From NCBI RefSeq assembly GCF_964355755.1, contig NC_092674.1, positions 10,423,001 to 10,487,000 on the forward strand: 64,000 nucleotides of DNA. Reading direction: 5' to 3'. Below, piece after piece: positions 21,301 to 29,460 of this stretch. The DNA comes from Antedon mediterranea. Taxonomy: Eukaryota > Echinodermata > Crinoidea > Comatulida > Antedonidae. How positions within the stretch are numbered: the first letter of the stretch is position 1; each line of letters starts with the position of its first letter. The position numbers were made by a program, and so were the translations under genes. A model generated the notes under the pieces. That model was not told where the DNA came from and did no database searches. It saw nothing but the letters and a program-made list of their open reading frames with translations.

Positions 21301-23848
21301 CCAATGGATTTTTGGTTGAATTTAACCATTTATTTTTTCATTTTATAAGTGAAAACATTATTTTTTTTTTTTTTTTTTTTCTATGGAAGTGATTAACTTT
21401 ATTAAAACTACAAAATAACATATTCAAAGTCTGATTTAATTAATCTTCATTTTCATGTTTTTGGGGGACAATACATCTTTAAACAATTTCTTTTTAAATA
21501 AACCTAAAGTACTACAGTACAGACAGTACACTGATTTATAATTCAATTGCTTATTCCAACAGTATACTTGATATTAATGAGGATAAAATACCACCAAAAG
21601 CTGGGGATAATAATAATAAGTTTGTCTCCAAAACGGAAGTCAAAACAATACAGAGTATTGTTCACTTCTCGTTTTTCAAACCAATAATCAATGCACTGTA
21701 TTACAGTGTACTTTAAGCCTTCTAGAACGATACTACAGTAATATCAGGTATAACCTTTAACAAAGGAACACATCTAAACAACAATATTATGCTCATGGTC
21801 ACCAGTATCAAAAATAAGTACAGAACCAAAACTGAATGGTCAATAGTTTAGTTTGACCGGAAAAATATTTTAGCAAAACAAAATCTCTAAACAATGTCAA
21901 AACAAAGGAAGTACTATCATGAGGAAAAAAGCAGTTGAAGACAATTTATTCTGGTGAATCTTTCTGGAAAAACGTTATTTGGCACAATTTGATGATAAAC
22001 ACTGATTTTTGAAGTCAGTAAAAGAAATTTGTAAATGTTTCCTTTGCAAAGAATCTTTCATTCAGGAAAACAAATAGTAAATATGTACAGTAATCAAAAT
22101 ATTATATGTGCAGCATAAATAAACCAGGTTTATTGATCGTGAGATTCGGTTTTTACAAGGTTTTTTTCTTGCAGACTTTCTTTTAAGATTCAAGATTGAT
22201 ATTTAAATAATTAATGTTCCTAATTTGTACATTGAGACTTTTAACATATGTGACGGGAGTTGCAATAATGGTAAATACAGTATAGCGGCACAGCATTGAT
22301 CTTATGACCAAAGTACAGCATCATTAGTACAATGACCATTTATCTATAAAGGTGTAATTTCAACGTATAGAACAAGATAATAATGTGTACAAGTTAGCAT
22401 GACAGATATTAACAGTCCACATTCTAAGGTGCATCGGTTCTAGCCTTTTAGTTAGTATGCTACAGTATGTCAAAGTAAGGGCGAAATATCGGGCTACAGT
22501 TAGCTCCCAGATGCAAAGCTATAGTTTGTTTGGTCCAGTACCCTAGGTTTTCTTAGGCTCAAATCAAACACTGCCATCAGCACATGTTCAGCGTTCTAGG
22601 TATGAATGACAGGCTTGTGATCTGGAGGTTGTGGGTTGGAATCCCACCTAAAAGTGCTCACTACGTCTTGCGCATTCAGTACAAATACAATGATATATCA
22701 GAGTAGGGTAAAAAACATCTGATTTGATACCAGATGATTACAATGCCATACTTATAGTTCTTTCTCTCTATATTTGCACTCGGAACACAATGATAAGGTT
22801 AAATGAGTCAACAATTACCAGTTAAAGCATGTTGATTGCATTGTGTTTGATGATACCGTTGTTAAACTCAAATTTAGATTGACCACAGATTAAATAGACC
22901 TGATTTTATTTGTTTAATACATCTACAGTAGAAATATATGGGCCAACGGTGCAGTTTATCATTTAATATTATACTGATTGTTTTTGGTGTTTGATGCTTA
23001 AATTTACTGTATTGTAATGAACATAGATTAGATTATTTGGTGTTTGATACTCAACTGTACTGTAATATAATGAGACTAGATTAGAATTTGCTTAGATACG
23101 TCAGTATTTGTTTAAAATGCTCTTGTTAGGCTTCAAAGTTTTCCTACACAGCTATGTACAGTTACTGCAGGTCTACAGTTAGTTAATCGGAAGGTGAATT
23201 CCTTTCAATTGTACAATAATGATTATCATTTTCACCGTTGCTACTGCTAGAATCCAGTTTGGACTTATTATGACTTTAGATTTGAAGGGAGAGGGGTTAT
23301 ATGTTTATGCATTATTATATTAACAAAAGCATTCTGCTCTAAAATTCATTGCAGCTGTCAAGGGGAATGCCTTCTACAAACCCCCCTGGATCCATCCCTG
23401 ACATTGACAATAGATAGACGAACAACAACTGTAGATATTTTAGGGATACTCATTGATTTGTTTATTGTTTACTGTACTATAGGCTTACAACTGTACCTGA
23501 CAACAAGACTAGAAAGGTAACATACTTACATTTAAGAGTTGCAAATGCTAAGTCATAAATCCGTCTCTTTGTTTGTTCATCTGTTACTGGTATCTTGGCC
23601 GGCAAGGGAATCGGTTGGGTATCCACATCTAAAACGAGTCTCTCGCTCTTCTTAGCTGGTCTTAGGCCGGCAAACACTTGACCAGCATGCAGGTATATTA
23701 CGTGGTGTGTGTCGCTTCCCCCTTCATTATAAATATTTTCATTGGCTTCCATCGTGTCATGCAGAAGAGCTTTTCTAGGGGTAAATAGACTGTACCTTCT
23801 AGGCCCTACTAGGGTTCCTCCCACATGTCTAAGATTGTGTAATGACAT
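68..23848 (-). CDS. NSUN7: NSUN7-like RNA methyltransferase gene (9 exons, 3' end outside window)
   Basis: NOP2/Sun family member most like vertebrate NSUN7, a putative SAM-dependent RNA cytosine-5 methyltransferase. Coding exons in transcription order: 23530-23848, 13775-13833, 12075-12358, 10668-10851, 9937-10147, 9504-9647, 8536-8664, 2637-2884, 68-362. All junctions have GT/AG and matching phases, giving 624 codons plus one base. The N-terminal helical region (about 60-230) contains YDLAFATLKY and YAWVNELKLS. The Rossmann-like catalytic region (about 280-530) contains a degenerate SAM loop (MVGSGWTTAH), ITNPVEYI, and the motif VI nucleophile YTTCS (Cys455). The tail is Lys/Ser-rich and starts after ARAAAKGL. 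The motif IV cysteine is replaced by Asp383. Human NSUN7 is about 718 residues, so roughly 90 remain outside. Start: first ATG after an in-frame TAG. Identification is secure; activity is not. Confidence 0.9.
763..1312 (+). mobile_element. TTAA-flanked MITE family B, copy 1 (right end degraded)
   Basis: Starts after TTAA (759-762) with AGTCCCATTTCCTATG. The body matches the copies at 45468-46093 and 57325-57853, with shared landmarks CAATAACTTTTT, CCCGCTATAAATCCCA and TACCAGCTAGG. The right terminus (TTGTAGGAAATG) has diverged from TTGTAGGGAAGGGGTCT in the intact copy. No coding capacity. A piggyBac-like non-autonomous element is inferred from the TTAA target in copy 2. Confidence 0.7.
2390..2566 (+). 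repeat. LINE-like 3' tail with (TGAATA)n
   Basis: T-rich 3'-UTR-like sequence ending in GGATAATAAATGAATATGAA and further TGAATA units, the kind of microsatellite tail left by CR1/L2-type LINEs. No RT coding sequence is attached, so the copy is extremely 5'-truncated. Confidence 0.45.
2637..2884 (-). CDS. NSUN7: NSUN7 exon 8 (catalytic TCS motif)
   Basis: Acceptor ttctgttttag|TT, donor GAG|GTAAAA. Encodes SKVQAVVYTTCSIHEAENEN with the motif VI cysteine (Cys455), the presumed nucleophile of NOP2/Sun enzymes. It continues FRLIPPVLPLTP and KIDPSPLMGGCFVAVISRE, the conserved C-terminal end of the methyltransferase fold (human RLSPPVLPL...NGCFLSILTRE). Confidence 0.93.
3135..3675. mobile_element. 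TTAA-flanked MITE family A, copy 1
   Basis: Terminal inverted repeats AGATGTATTGTCCC / GGGACAATACATCT, flanked by perfect TTAA duplications (3131-3134 and 3676-3679). 541 bp, no ORF of note. The TTAA target is characteristic of piggyBac-type transposition. Related copies lie at 21143-21478 and 40500-40837; this copy's interior is longer and largely different. Confidence 0.85.
3985..4600. repeat. Minisatellite, about 21-bp unit, interrupted
   Basis: Tandem units of the form AAGATTGCCATATTAGGTTAA run from about 3985 to 4226 and resume at 4391-4600 with more decay. The interruption is a palindromic MITE at 4227-4390. The plus-strand reading frame through the array (repeating KDCHIRL) is a by-product of the 21-bp period and not a gene. 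Confidence 0.9.
4227..4390. mobile_element. Palindromic MITE (TTA target) inside minisatellite
   Basis: 164 bp, ends AGCTTGGTTCCCACTAG and (inverted) AGCGTGGTTCCCACTAG, near-palindromic throughout, flanked by TTA on both sides (4224-4226, 4391-4393). TIR style and 3-bp TTA duplication suggest a PIF/Harbinger-type MITE. A second copy is at 17778-17922. Confidence 0.8.
5565..6605. repeat. 86-bp tandem array of the 'AGGGGACAC' repeat family
   Basis: The word TTCCCTTAAT recurs at 5861, 5947, 6035, 6122, 6208, 6294, 6382, 6468 and 6554, a spacing of 86-88 bp. Units are nearly identical (GTGTCTCATTAATATGTGTC, AGGGGTAGACTGTAGTG). The flanks (5565-5770, 6555-6605) are single, diverged copies of a dispersed family seen at about ten sites here. 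Confidence 0.92.
8045..8140 (-). repeat. tRNA-derived SINE head
   Basis: On the minus strand there is an A-box-like TTAGTGGTTAAGATGCTC and, about 40 nt on, a B box GGGTTCAAGTCC. The 5' GGAGTTG has no complementary acceptor strand after the T arm, so this is a SINE head and not a working tRNA gene. Confidence 0.6.
8189..8460. repeat. Decayed MITE, related to 3135-3675
   Basis: Begins TTAAAGATGTTGTTGTC and contains a stretch near 8395 (AAAGTTAATAATAACTATTG) like the one near 3578. The right terminus is not recognisable. Confidence 0.4.
8536..8664 (-). CDS. NSUN7: NSUN7 exon 7
   Basis: Acceptor tgcatttacag|TC; chosen donor AAAA|GTCATAAG. This donor is weak, but it is the only nearby one that gives the phase-1 end needed by exon 8, and it recreates EQVEIDIKISKVQAVVY, which parallels the human helix leading into the catalytic TCS strand. 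The upstream half (STNHLLLLLCEFEKEYREMI) is hydrophobic and about 9 residues longer than in human. The competing donor CAG|GTGGAA gives the wrong phase. Confidence 0.7.
8665..9503 (-). other. NSUN7 intron 6
   Basis: 839 bp of T-rich sequence. I see no exon, repeat or conserved element. Confidence 0.6.
9504..9647 (-). CDS. NSUN7: NSUN7 exon 6 (motif IV region, Cys lost)
   Basis: Acceptor gttttttag|AT, donor GAAG|GTAGAT. Encodes VKLILEDFCELDYMDPRFKN, VKLALVTPQDSRSG and ITNPVEYIIHEGE. The alignment to human NSUN7 around motif IV is gap-free (LPRCSGLG against TPQDSRSG), placing Asp383 at the position of the motif IV cysteine. Confidence 0.9.
9937..10147 (-). CDS. NSUN7: NSUN7 exon 5 (SAM-binding region)
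   Basis: Starts after tttgtttcag with DKTSCLGPHSLKSLLNDGED, followed by MVGSGWTTAHIASIC, which sits where other NSUN proteins carry the SAM-binding 'DxCAAPGGK' motif. As in human NSUN7 the motif is strongly degenerate. It continues IIYACGVKTEERFEQL...ERLGIH. I placed the donor at CATA|GTATCC because it gives phase 1 and restores a collinear LGIHNVKLILEDF join with exon 6. The open frame runs about 20 bases past this donor. Confidence 0.85.
10279..10567. repeat. Tandem duplication of about 145 bp in NSUN7 intron 4
   Basis: Two copies, about 10279-10420 and 10421-10567, share AACTGGGTAGCCACTT, CAATCAAAATACAGATACAA and AACATAGGGGTTTGGAAC. The second has a short internal insertion. The unit looks like the reverse complement of a LINE 3' end. 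Confidence 0.75.
10668..10851 (-). CDS. NSUN7: NSUN7 exon 4
   Basis: Encodes VVDVIAELEEDGYQKLG, then DTHCCNVLVFSAQQREEL and LVKSGALVIQ. These correspond to the segment before the methyltransferase core in human NSUN7 (...GYNKV..., DQHCYDVLIFPS). The acceptor is tgtgtag|T and the donor CAG|GTATGG, phase 0. Confidence 0.9.
10852..12074 (-). other. NSUN7 intron 3
   Basis: AT-rich, no exon seen. 11870-12020 is a diverged copy of the 'AGGGGACAC' repeat family (GGGACACCACAAAGTGTCC ... CCCTGAATAGAGG). The 62-codon plus-strand frame at 11542-11730 has no recognisable homology. Confidence 0.55.
12075..12358 (-). CDS. NSUN7: NSUN7 exon 3
   Basis: The acceptor ...ttattactatag precedes CCTGATGAA. The exon encodes PDENHSLIMVILCDMISRQF, a helix around ALARNRIKF-type residues (ASLARNRIKFQARSVEHLLPE) and TYAWVNELKLS, all NSUN7 N-terminal landmarks (PETVR...LYAWIN in human). 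The donor AG|GTATTA is phase 2. The next exon supplies T, completing Ser221. Confidence 0.9.
12547..12770. repeat. Small foldback element
   Basis: Perfect 15-bp inverted ends TTGTCGTATTCGATT (12547-12561) and AATCGAATACGACAA (12756-12770) enclose a partly self-complementary interior (TTTCGTTGTCAA against TTGACAACGAAA). Lies in NSUN7 intron 2, 190 bases upstream of exon 3. No clear target duplication. Confidence 0.7.
13240..13647. mobile_element. MITE with 27-bp TIRs and 7-bp target duplication
   Basis: Inverted ends from CAAAGAACTTATAACACAAG (13240 on) to the mirror image ending 13647. The flanking TTATTAC (13233-13239 and 13648-13654) is a direct duplication. 408 bp. The interior holds two tandem 84-85 bp copies (13375-13459, 13460-13543), GC-richer than the surroundings (GATGCGGGCGCCCTACTCC). 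Duplication length is near the 8 bp of hAT elements; family not certain. Confidence 0.85.
13775..13833 (-). CDS. NSUN7: NSUN7 exon 2 (59 nt)
   Basis: Too short to show up as a long ORF. It lies after a pyrimidine-rich acceptor (ctctttctctttttag) and encodes QTLLEDMLVDSGYYSYNTV. This aligns without gaps to the NSUN7 segment that follows 'LAF.ALKY' in human. The donor is GTG|GTAGGT, phase 0, joining exon 3, which opens PDENHSLIMV. Phase agreement on both sides supports it. Confidence 0.85.
14515..14650. repeat. 'AGGGGACAC' family repeat copy
   Basis: Contains AGGGACAACCCTATTAAGGG, GACACCTGACG and GGGACACTTGG, the hallmarks of the dispersed family amplified at 5565-6605. Single diverged copy in NSUN7 intron 1. 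Confidence 0.7.
15850..16040. repeat. 'AGGGGACAC' family repeat copy
   Basis: Contains ACACCCCTATTAAG, GAGGGGACATCCCATTTTAAG and CAATAGTCTTAATAAGGATTG, matching the dispersed family. The plus-strand reading frame across it (15791-16126) is incidental. Confidence 0.65.
17605..17710 (-). repeat. tRNA-derived SINE head
   Basis: Minus strand carries an A-box-like TGTTCTAGTGGTACATATC and a B box GGGTTCAAGTCCC about 45 nt later. A PolIII promoter layout without a foldable acceptor stem indicates a SINE. Confidence 0.65.
17778..17922. mobile_element. Palindromic MITE, copy 2 of the 4227 family
   Basis: Ends GCTTAGTTCCCACTAC and CTCTAGTGGGAACAAC. The interior shares GACCAATCACAA / CGCTTGTCATTGGTCAATT with the copy at 4227-4390. 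More diverged; target duplication not legible. Confidence 0.7.
19348..20666. mobile_element. Large foldback element (arms about 500 bp)
   Basis: Near-identical inverted arms 19348-19848 and 20160-20666 start TATGGGCGGCCATTAGGGCC and enclose a 311-bp centre holding two direct copies of a 90-bp unit (about 19888-19978 and 20070-20159). Each arm contains roughly six tandem 17-18 bp units of the CAATTTTTGTCCTTACGC type. GGTTTA flanks both ends (19342-19347, 20667-20672). No transposase. The arms' Cys/Pro-rich reading frames are products of the short repeats. Confidence 0.88.
20977..21013. repeat. GC-rich hairpin
   Basis: CTAGATGGTACGC / GCGTACCATCTAG arms around a TCGCTTCGCTC loop make a near-perfect palindrome with CpG-rich composition unlike its surroundings. 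It is followed at about 21061 by ACATTATTTGTACCATTCA, a word shared with the hairpin at 34783-34944. Confidence 0.8.
21143..21478. mobile_element. TTAA-flanked MITE family A, copy 2
   Basis: Left end AATGTATTGTCC (one G lost) and right end GGACAATACATCT, with TTAA at 21139-21142 and 21479-21482. The interior is very similar to copy 3 (40500-40837): CTGAAAAAATAATTCTTAAA, AATTGGCTGCCAGCCAATG. Includes a poly-T run at 21361-21380. Confidence 0.85.
22600..22660 (+). repeat. Degraded tRNA-like SINE head
   Basis: GTTCTAGGTATGAATGACAG followed by a B-box-like GGGTTGGAATCCC. The A box is poor. No acceptor stem pairing. Confidence 0.4.
23530..23848 (-). CDS. NSUN7: NSUN7 exon 1 (start codon, residues 1-106)
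   Basis: Opens with ATG at 23848, preceded in frame by TAG with no other ATG between. Encodes a basic N-terminus (VGPRRYSLFTPRK) and then a segment matching the NSUN7 N-terminal domain: VIYLHAGQVFAGLR and, at the end, RRIYDLAFATLK. The donor is T|GTAAGT at 23529-23528 (phase 1). The downstream acceptor at 13833 supplies AC, completing a Tyr codon that gives the family motif YDLAFATLKYQ. An upstream noncoding exon cannot be excluded. Confidence 0.88.
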
Positions 23849-24589
23849 GGCTTGGGTAGTTTCTATGTAGATATGGTAAATAGGCTCATGAATATTAATA
23901 TTGGAGGCGGTCTATTTACTCAATCAAGGCCAATGTACCTATTCACACACACTGTCGAATTATCAAAGTTCACTCACGATTGGTTAGTTGTTCAGATTCA
24001 TCTCTGGAAGAAACCATTTGAAAAGAGGTAAAAATAACAGTAGAAAATAGATGGCAGCATCATTATATATTTTTATATATTAATTTCAAATATTTGATTT
24101 TGACAGTAAGACTCAAAATCCGAAATTAAATAAAAAACATCTCTAAATAATAATCAAATGAGTTTCTAAATCTATTGAATGTATTAACCTAAAATAAACA
24201 ATGATACTCTTGATAAATTTAAATTAAATTGTCATTAGTGTTCAAAATTAATGACAGAGAAACCGTCATTACAGATTGATTTTAAAGGATCTTATAACAA
24301 TTGCTAGATTAAGATGTTAATCGGTCTGAAGGTTACTGCCAAGTAAGAGGTCTGTCTTGTCATGTGTAGCAAAATGAATGTAATCAGGAATCTATGTCTA
24401 GTAAATTCACATAGCCTGCCCTAGTTTATTAATCTTTAGAAGATATTGATTTTTAAAAGGTGCTTATAAAAGCATGGTTATCATAAAGAAATTGTTAAAA
24501 AAAAAACATGCCTCTCTATACTACTAGGCAAAAAATACAATGGTGAGCATTCATATTTGATAAAGATGATGGTGAGAACAGCAAAAATG

Positions 24590-24690
24590 TACCGATGGGT
24601 TTTAAACCCAGGCCTAATGAATTTTACGAACCTGAACTGAAGCCATTTCACTAGATTACAGTGCTAGGTCCCTCTAGGTAGGGTGTACAG
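24590..24690 (-). repeat. Possible degraded tRNA-like SINE head
   Basis: Minus strand shows CACTGTAATCTAGTGAAATG (A-box-like) and GGTTTAAAACCC in the B-box position. Weak. Confidence 0.3.
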
Positions 24691-24705
24691 TAAGGCTCTC
24701 CAGCC

Positions 24706-25783
24706 GGGTGTTACGAAAGCTCAGACCACGAAAGCTCAGACCCCCTAAGACCTAAGATCACGAAAGCTAAGACCCAACACCTAAGATTACAAATACTAAG
24801 ATATACTACAGATTAAAAACAATACTTGTTAATCCATACATAATTTTAAACACAGTAGGTTTCATTTATTACCATAAATATAATTTAATACTACCGCAAA
24901 ACATAGATAAACTCACATTATTTTCGCCCGTTGAGTAAATGTATATTTTTTCTTTACAACAAACAAACTTGACGGGTTGTTTGTTGGTATATATTTACTC
25001 CATTGTGTTGGTTCAGAGGATGTTTTTCTTACGCACCTGCCTTTCTTGTATTTTGACTCCAAATTTGTTGACTAACTTTATCCTGAACACCACACTTTAA
25101 AATTAGGACTTATAAGTACTTTCAGAAGGAGAAACACATAATAACAAATAAATAAATCCTTTAAATTGATGATTTTACATATGTGTTTCTTTGTATACTG
25201 TAATGTAACTCCTCGAGCTCCCACCATGCTCAATGTTTTTGTTTCCATGGAGCGCCAAAAGAGCAACAATAATAGTACAAGCATAAAAATAGAAAGAAAA
25301 CGAAACAAAAAAACTTATCATGATTTTTAAATTAAAATTTATTTGCCAGTATTTATTTCTTCGTACTTGCATGATTATACTATTATCATTACAATTTTAA
25401 TTTTACATTGTTCCATCCACACTGTAGATGGACTCCACAGAGTTTTCAGCCCTCTATATAATTTTTGCTCTTTTGACGTTCCATAGAAACAAAAACATTG
25501 AACATGGGGTAGGCCTACTGTAGTACTGTAGGCTAGTCATTTTGTGTGCGAGAAAAACGTCTGTAAAATCATCAATTTAAAAATGTATTTGTTACTTTTT
25601 ATGTGATTCTTTTTCATGAAAGTGCCAATTCTAAGGTGTGGTATTCAGAATAAATGTTGGGAGTTAAAATACAAGGCAGGTGCGAAAGATAAATATTTGT
25701 AACCTTAGGTGTTGGGTCTTAGCTTTCGTGATCTTAGGTCTTAGGGGGTCTGAGCTTTCGTGGTCTGAGCTTTCGTGACACCC
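24706..25783. mobile_element. Foldback element with 90-bp TIRs and 10-bp target duplication
   Basis: TIRs start GGGTGTTACGAAAGCTCAGA (left) and match the right end over about 90 bp with two differences. The direct duplication CTCTCCAGCC flanks the element (24696-24705, 25784-25793). Inside, a second inverted repeat (about 25035-25260 against about 25455-25690) is homologous to the arms of 28255-29143, including a GCGCTCCATAGAAAC-type word. No transposase. A 9-11 bp duplication would fit a Mutator-like (MULE) mechanism. Confidence 0.88.
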
Positions 25784-26424
25784 CTCTCCAGCCTCTACTT
25801 AAGCCTAGCACTTATGCCTATAGTAGTACTACTGTAGGCCTACCTTTAGTTAGATTCTCCTACCCTTGGCTTAGGAGAGAGTAGTTAAACTTGGGGATAA
25901 GGTTTATCGCAAATTGCTTGATTTCGAGAGGAACATCATTGAATAGTGCATAATGGGAAGGGTTTGGGAGCAAACGTCACGATGCGTACATACAAATCAT
26001 GTGTGTACCCGTCATGCGTTGCACACACTATTTGCAATAAAGTGGCAGGAGTAACTTATGCACTTGTTAATTGTATGACACTATATATATGGCCCGGTGC
26101 GTAATTTGTCCGATGTGTGTCAAACCTTGGCGTACCCGTGGGCCAAAAATACCTTACGTATTACCTTACGTGACTATACGCACCCATTTTGACGCAATGT
26201 GACCATGTGGTTTATGATATGGTGGGTGGTAAAGAAAACACACCATTTTTAATTGATGTGACGTACCATATAGGTTTTTGCAGCAATTATTTGTAGACGC
26301 ATCCATGACGCACCTCTCCTGGAGATCGTATAGTGGGTCATACAAACAATTGACAAGAAAGTGCATACACCTTTTTCTCGAAACGAATCACATCTTCCAT
26401 CGATAACAAACACTAAGCTGTGCA

Positions 26425-27706
26425 CACCAGCGGGGGGGGCTACGGGGGCTCTAGCCCCCTCGTCGGGGAGCCTAGCCCCCCCCCCCCCCAACACAGGTAC
26501 TTTTTGTCGGGGAATATAATATACAGTAAAAAGCGTTCGCGTTCACTTCGTAGCTAGCTTCAGCGCCTAGAAAACCGCGACGTTTCATTGACCGTGAGAG
26601 TAGGCCTACGTCAGAGTGATATTATGCACTTTATATGCATTCATTATTGCCAGCGATCTAACTTACTACTAAACAATAGCTAGGTTCGCACTTGTCTGGC
26701 GGTATCCCTTTGTACGAATCGTTCAACGTTGGGTCGAGACGCGTGATATCATGTTCCATCCAGGGACCAAAATGTGTACTGTAGTTATTTTACAGGCGAA
26801 TTTTACTGACGGTTACGTCGTGTACTGCATCGACGTACGCTACACTACAGCAAAAACGAATTACGTTAATTGTTCGTATGTTCACCAATTTTTTTAATTT
26901 ACAAGTAACCTTCTGTACCGTGGGGCACCTAAAATAAATTTTTCATCCATTACTAAACAAAACAACATGCCATTTTCGCTTAGCCAACATCTTATTATAG
27001 CTAAGTTATTACATTTTCAATGTCCTGTATGTCATGAATTTCTCACCACTCGGAAGTCCAGATGGTACGCACGCATACACTTGGGAGGAATAAACTTATT
27101 TGCCCGACTGAAAAAGGTCTACGCTTGCGTTTTTTAAGCCTCTAGGCCTGATGTTTCCGAAGTATAAAATGCAATTTTTTGAAGACCTGCAGCTCTAGTT
27201 TTAAACAGTTTCTTAGCTCAGCCCCAACAATAAAGCTGGTCATATTTCGAAGTACAAGAAGTGCATTTTCCGGGACCTAACATCTCTATTTTTCAAACAT
27301 TTCTTAGCTCAGTCACAACCTTTTGATAGGGACTTGATATATTTTGTTTCATGTTTTGAAGTATAATAAGTCCAATTTCCGGGACCTCCAACTCTATTTT
27401 TCTAAATTTTCTTTGAACTTTTATTTTTTAAATTGAAAAATATGGATTAAAACAGTCATCGCGCATCGTTTTTTTGCACGCAGTATTTTATTTATGCATT
27501 ATAAAAAATGGAAAAAATGGCTACCCTAAATCTGATTAAAATGACCTCAAATGACGCTAGAACGCGTTGCTTCCGGGGGCTTCGCCCCCTCGACCCCAAC
27601 CGGGGGCCCTTGGCGGCCCCCAGCCTAGTGATGCTCGCTTCGCTCGCATAGCCCCCTCGTCGGGAAATGTAGCCCCTGCGTCGGGAAGATCCTGGCGCCA
27701 CCCCTG
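26425..27706. mobile_element. hAT-like non-autonomous element with 8-bp target duplication
   Basis: The 8-bp duplication GCTGTGCA (26417-26424, 27707-27714) brackets a segment with GC-rich ends: left CACCAGCGGGGGGGGCTACG, right ...GGCGCCACCCCTG. The right terminus reads inward as CAGGGGTGGCGCCAGG, a hAT-style start; the left is diverged. The interior has three degenerate 85-bp repeats (about 27160-27410; TTTCCGGGACCT) and GCTCGCTTCGCTCGC. No transposase frame. Confidence 0.75.
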
Positions 27707-28119
27707 GCTGTGCAGGGAAGTATAACCAACAAAATAACTAACATAGCGCGGTAATCATATTTTCGGGGGGACAAGTTACTTAAAAATTCATACATAATGG
27801 ACACTCGTATAGCTAACATTTTTTACTTTAATATAAAATTAGGGTCAGGTGCCGTTTTCGGCCACCTCGACTTATATGGACTATACCATTATTATAATAG
27901 GGGTGTGGTGTATTATGTTTTACTGTATGTAGAGAAGGGTGTCTATTAAATGGGAAGACAATACAATTGTTCTGTTATGTAACCTACAGTACAAACTACA
28001 AGGAACAATACAGAACATCAAAAACTAGCAATACTTTTTATAAGGCATGTTAATATTATTAGGTACTATGTTACGGAATGCCAAGATTTTGTAACAATAT
28101 TACTATATTACCTATATAA

Positions 28120-29460
28120 GATACTAACTAAACTAAACACTATACAGGATACATACATAAAATCGGAATTAAAACATGTTAAACTACAATACAACTAAGC
28201 TAAATACTACAGTACAATCGAAATCAACATATTAAAAAATACAGTACAATCGGAGGCGCTAGTTCCGTTTCACACCTGTTTTTATTTCGACTTCCTTTTG
28301 ACTCCAAATTGTTAAGCAACTTATTGTGAATACCACACCTTAAAATTGGGCCTCATAAGTACTTTTATGAAGAAGAATCACATAAAAAGTAACAAATAAA
28401 TCCTTAAATTGATGATTTTACAGACGTGTTTCTCGCATACCGTTCGCCGCGAATTTAGCATACTCGAAGTTCAATATTTTCGTTTCTATGGAGCGCCAAA
28501 AGAGCAACAACAATAGATGGTTAAAACCTCAGTGGAATGCGTCTTCTTTTAATGCATTTATTATTGAAATACACGTTTAATTTTAATATATTTTGTCAAT
28601 AAAAATGCTGTAACATTTTACTGCTAATAATTTGCTGTTTTCAAATAGCAACCAACCCTAGGCCTAAGAGTAAGACTAAGACTAAGAGGCATATTATTTA
28701 GATTAAGGTATACCCCTACAGTAATATGATGAATTTGTCGATTTTCATTCCTAAAAGCTCCTGCAAAAACCATGTACAGTATCAACAGTAATATTTTTGT
28801 TGCATTGACGTTGACAAAATATGATAAAATTAAACGTAATTTTTACCAATAAATGCATTAAATATACGAAATTTACTGAGTTTTTAGCCCTCTATTATGA
28901 TTGCTCTTTTGGCGCTCCATAGAAACAACAACATTGAACATGGAGTATGCGAAATTAACGAACCGATGTGCGAGAAACACGTCTGTAAATTCATCAATTT
29001 AAAGGATTTATTTTTTACTTTTTGTGTGATCTCCTTCGTAAAAGTATTTTTGAGGCCTAATTCTAAGGTGTGGTACTCACGATAAAGTTACTTAACCAAT
29101 TTTGAGTCGAAATAAACGACAGGTGCGAAACGGAACTAGCGCCCAATCGGAATTAAAACATCCTAAATACACTACAATACAACTAAACTAAATGCTACAG
29201 TACAATACAATCGAAATTAAAACATATTAAAAACTAAAGTACAATCGGAATTAAAACATCCTAAATACTACAATACAATCGGAAAACATCCTAAATACTA
29301 CAATACAACTAAACTAAATGCTACAGTACAATCGAAATCAAAACATATTAAAAACTACAGTACAATCAGAATTTAAACATCCTAATACTACAATACAATC
29401 GGAATTAAAACATGTTAAACTACAAAACAACTTAACTAAATATCACAATCGGACGAACAT
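28120..29460. repeat. Tandem array (CTAAATACTACAGTACAATCGG units), interrupted
   Basis: Units built from CTAAATACTACAGTACAATC and GGAATTAAAACAT, spaced about 40-65 bp, occupy 28120-28254 and 29144-29460. The break is the foldback at 28255-29143. Confidence 0.85.
28255..29143. mobile_element. Foldback element with perfect 8-bp target duplication
   Basis: TIR GGCGCTAGTTCCGTTTC at 28255 and its complement ending 29143. CAATCGGA is duplicated exactly at 28247-28254 and 29144-29151, and the duplicated word is part of the host tandem unit. Long imperfect inverted arms continue inward to TATGGAGCGCCAAAAGAGC / GCTCTTTTGGCGCTCCATAG. 889 bp, no transposase. An 8-bp duplication fits hAT-type integration. 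Confidence 0.92.

Larger units (their letters stand above)
13834..23529 (-). other. NSUN7 intron 1 (9.7 kb)
   Basis: No internal exon supported. 14515-14650 and 15850-16040 are copies of the 'AGGGGACAC' repeat; 17605-17710 and 22600-22660 are tRNA-like SINE heads; 17778-17922 is a palindromic MITE; 18380-18512 resembles a LINE 3' end; 19348-20666 is a large foldback element; 20977-21013 is a hairpin; 21143-21478 is a TTAA MITE. 16050-17600, 18520-19340 and 21500-22600 show nothing beyond AT-rich sequence. Confidence 0.6.

Noticed and set aside
24706-25783. CRISPR-like array at the repeated CGAAAGCTCAGACC words
   Set aside because: Only two adjacent copies per TIR, mirrored at both ends, in a eukaryotic genome; it is part of a transposon terminus.
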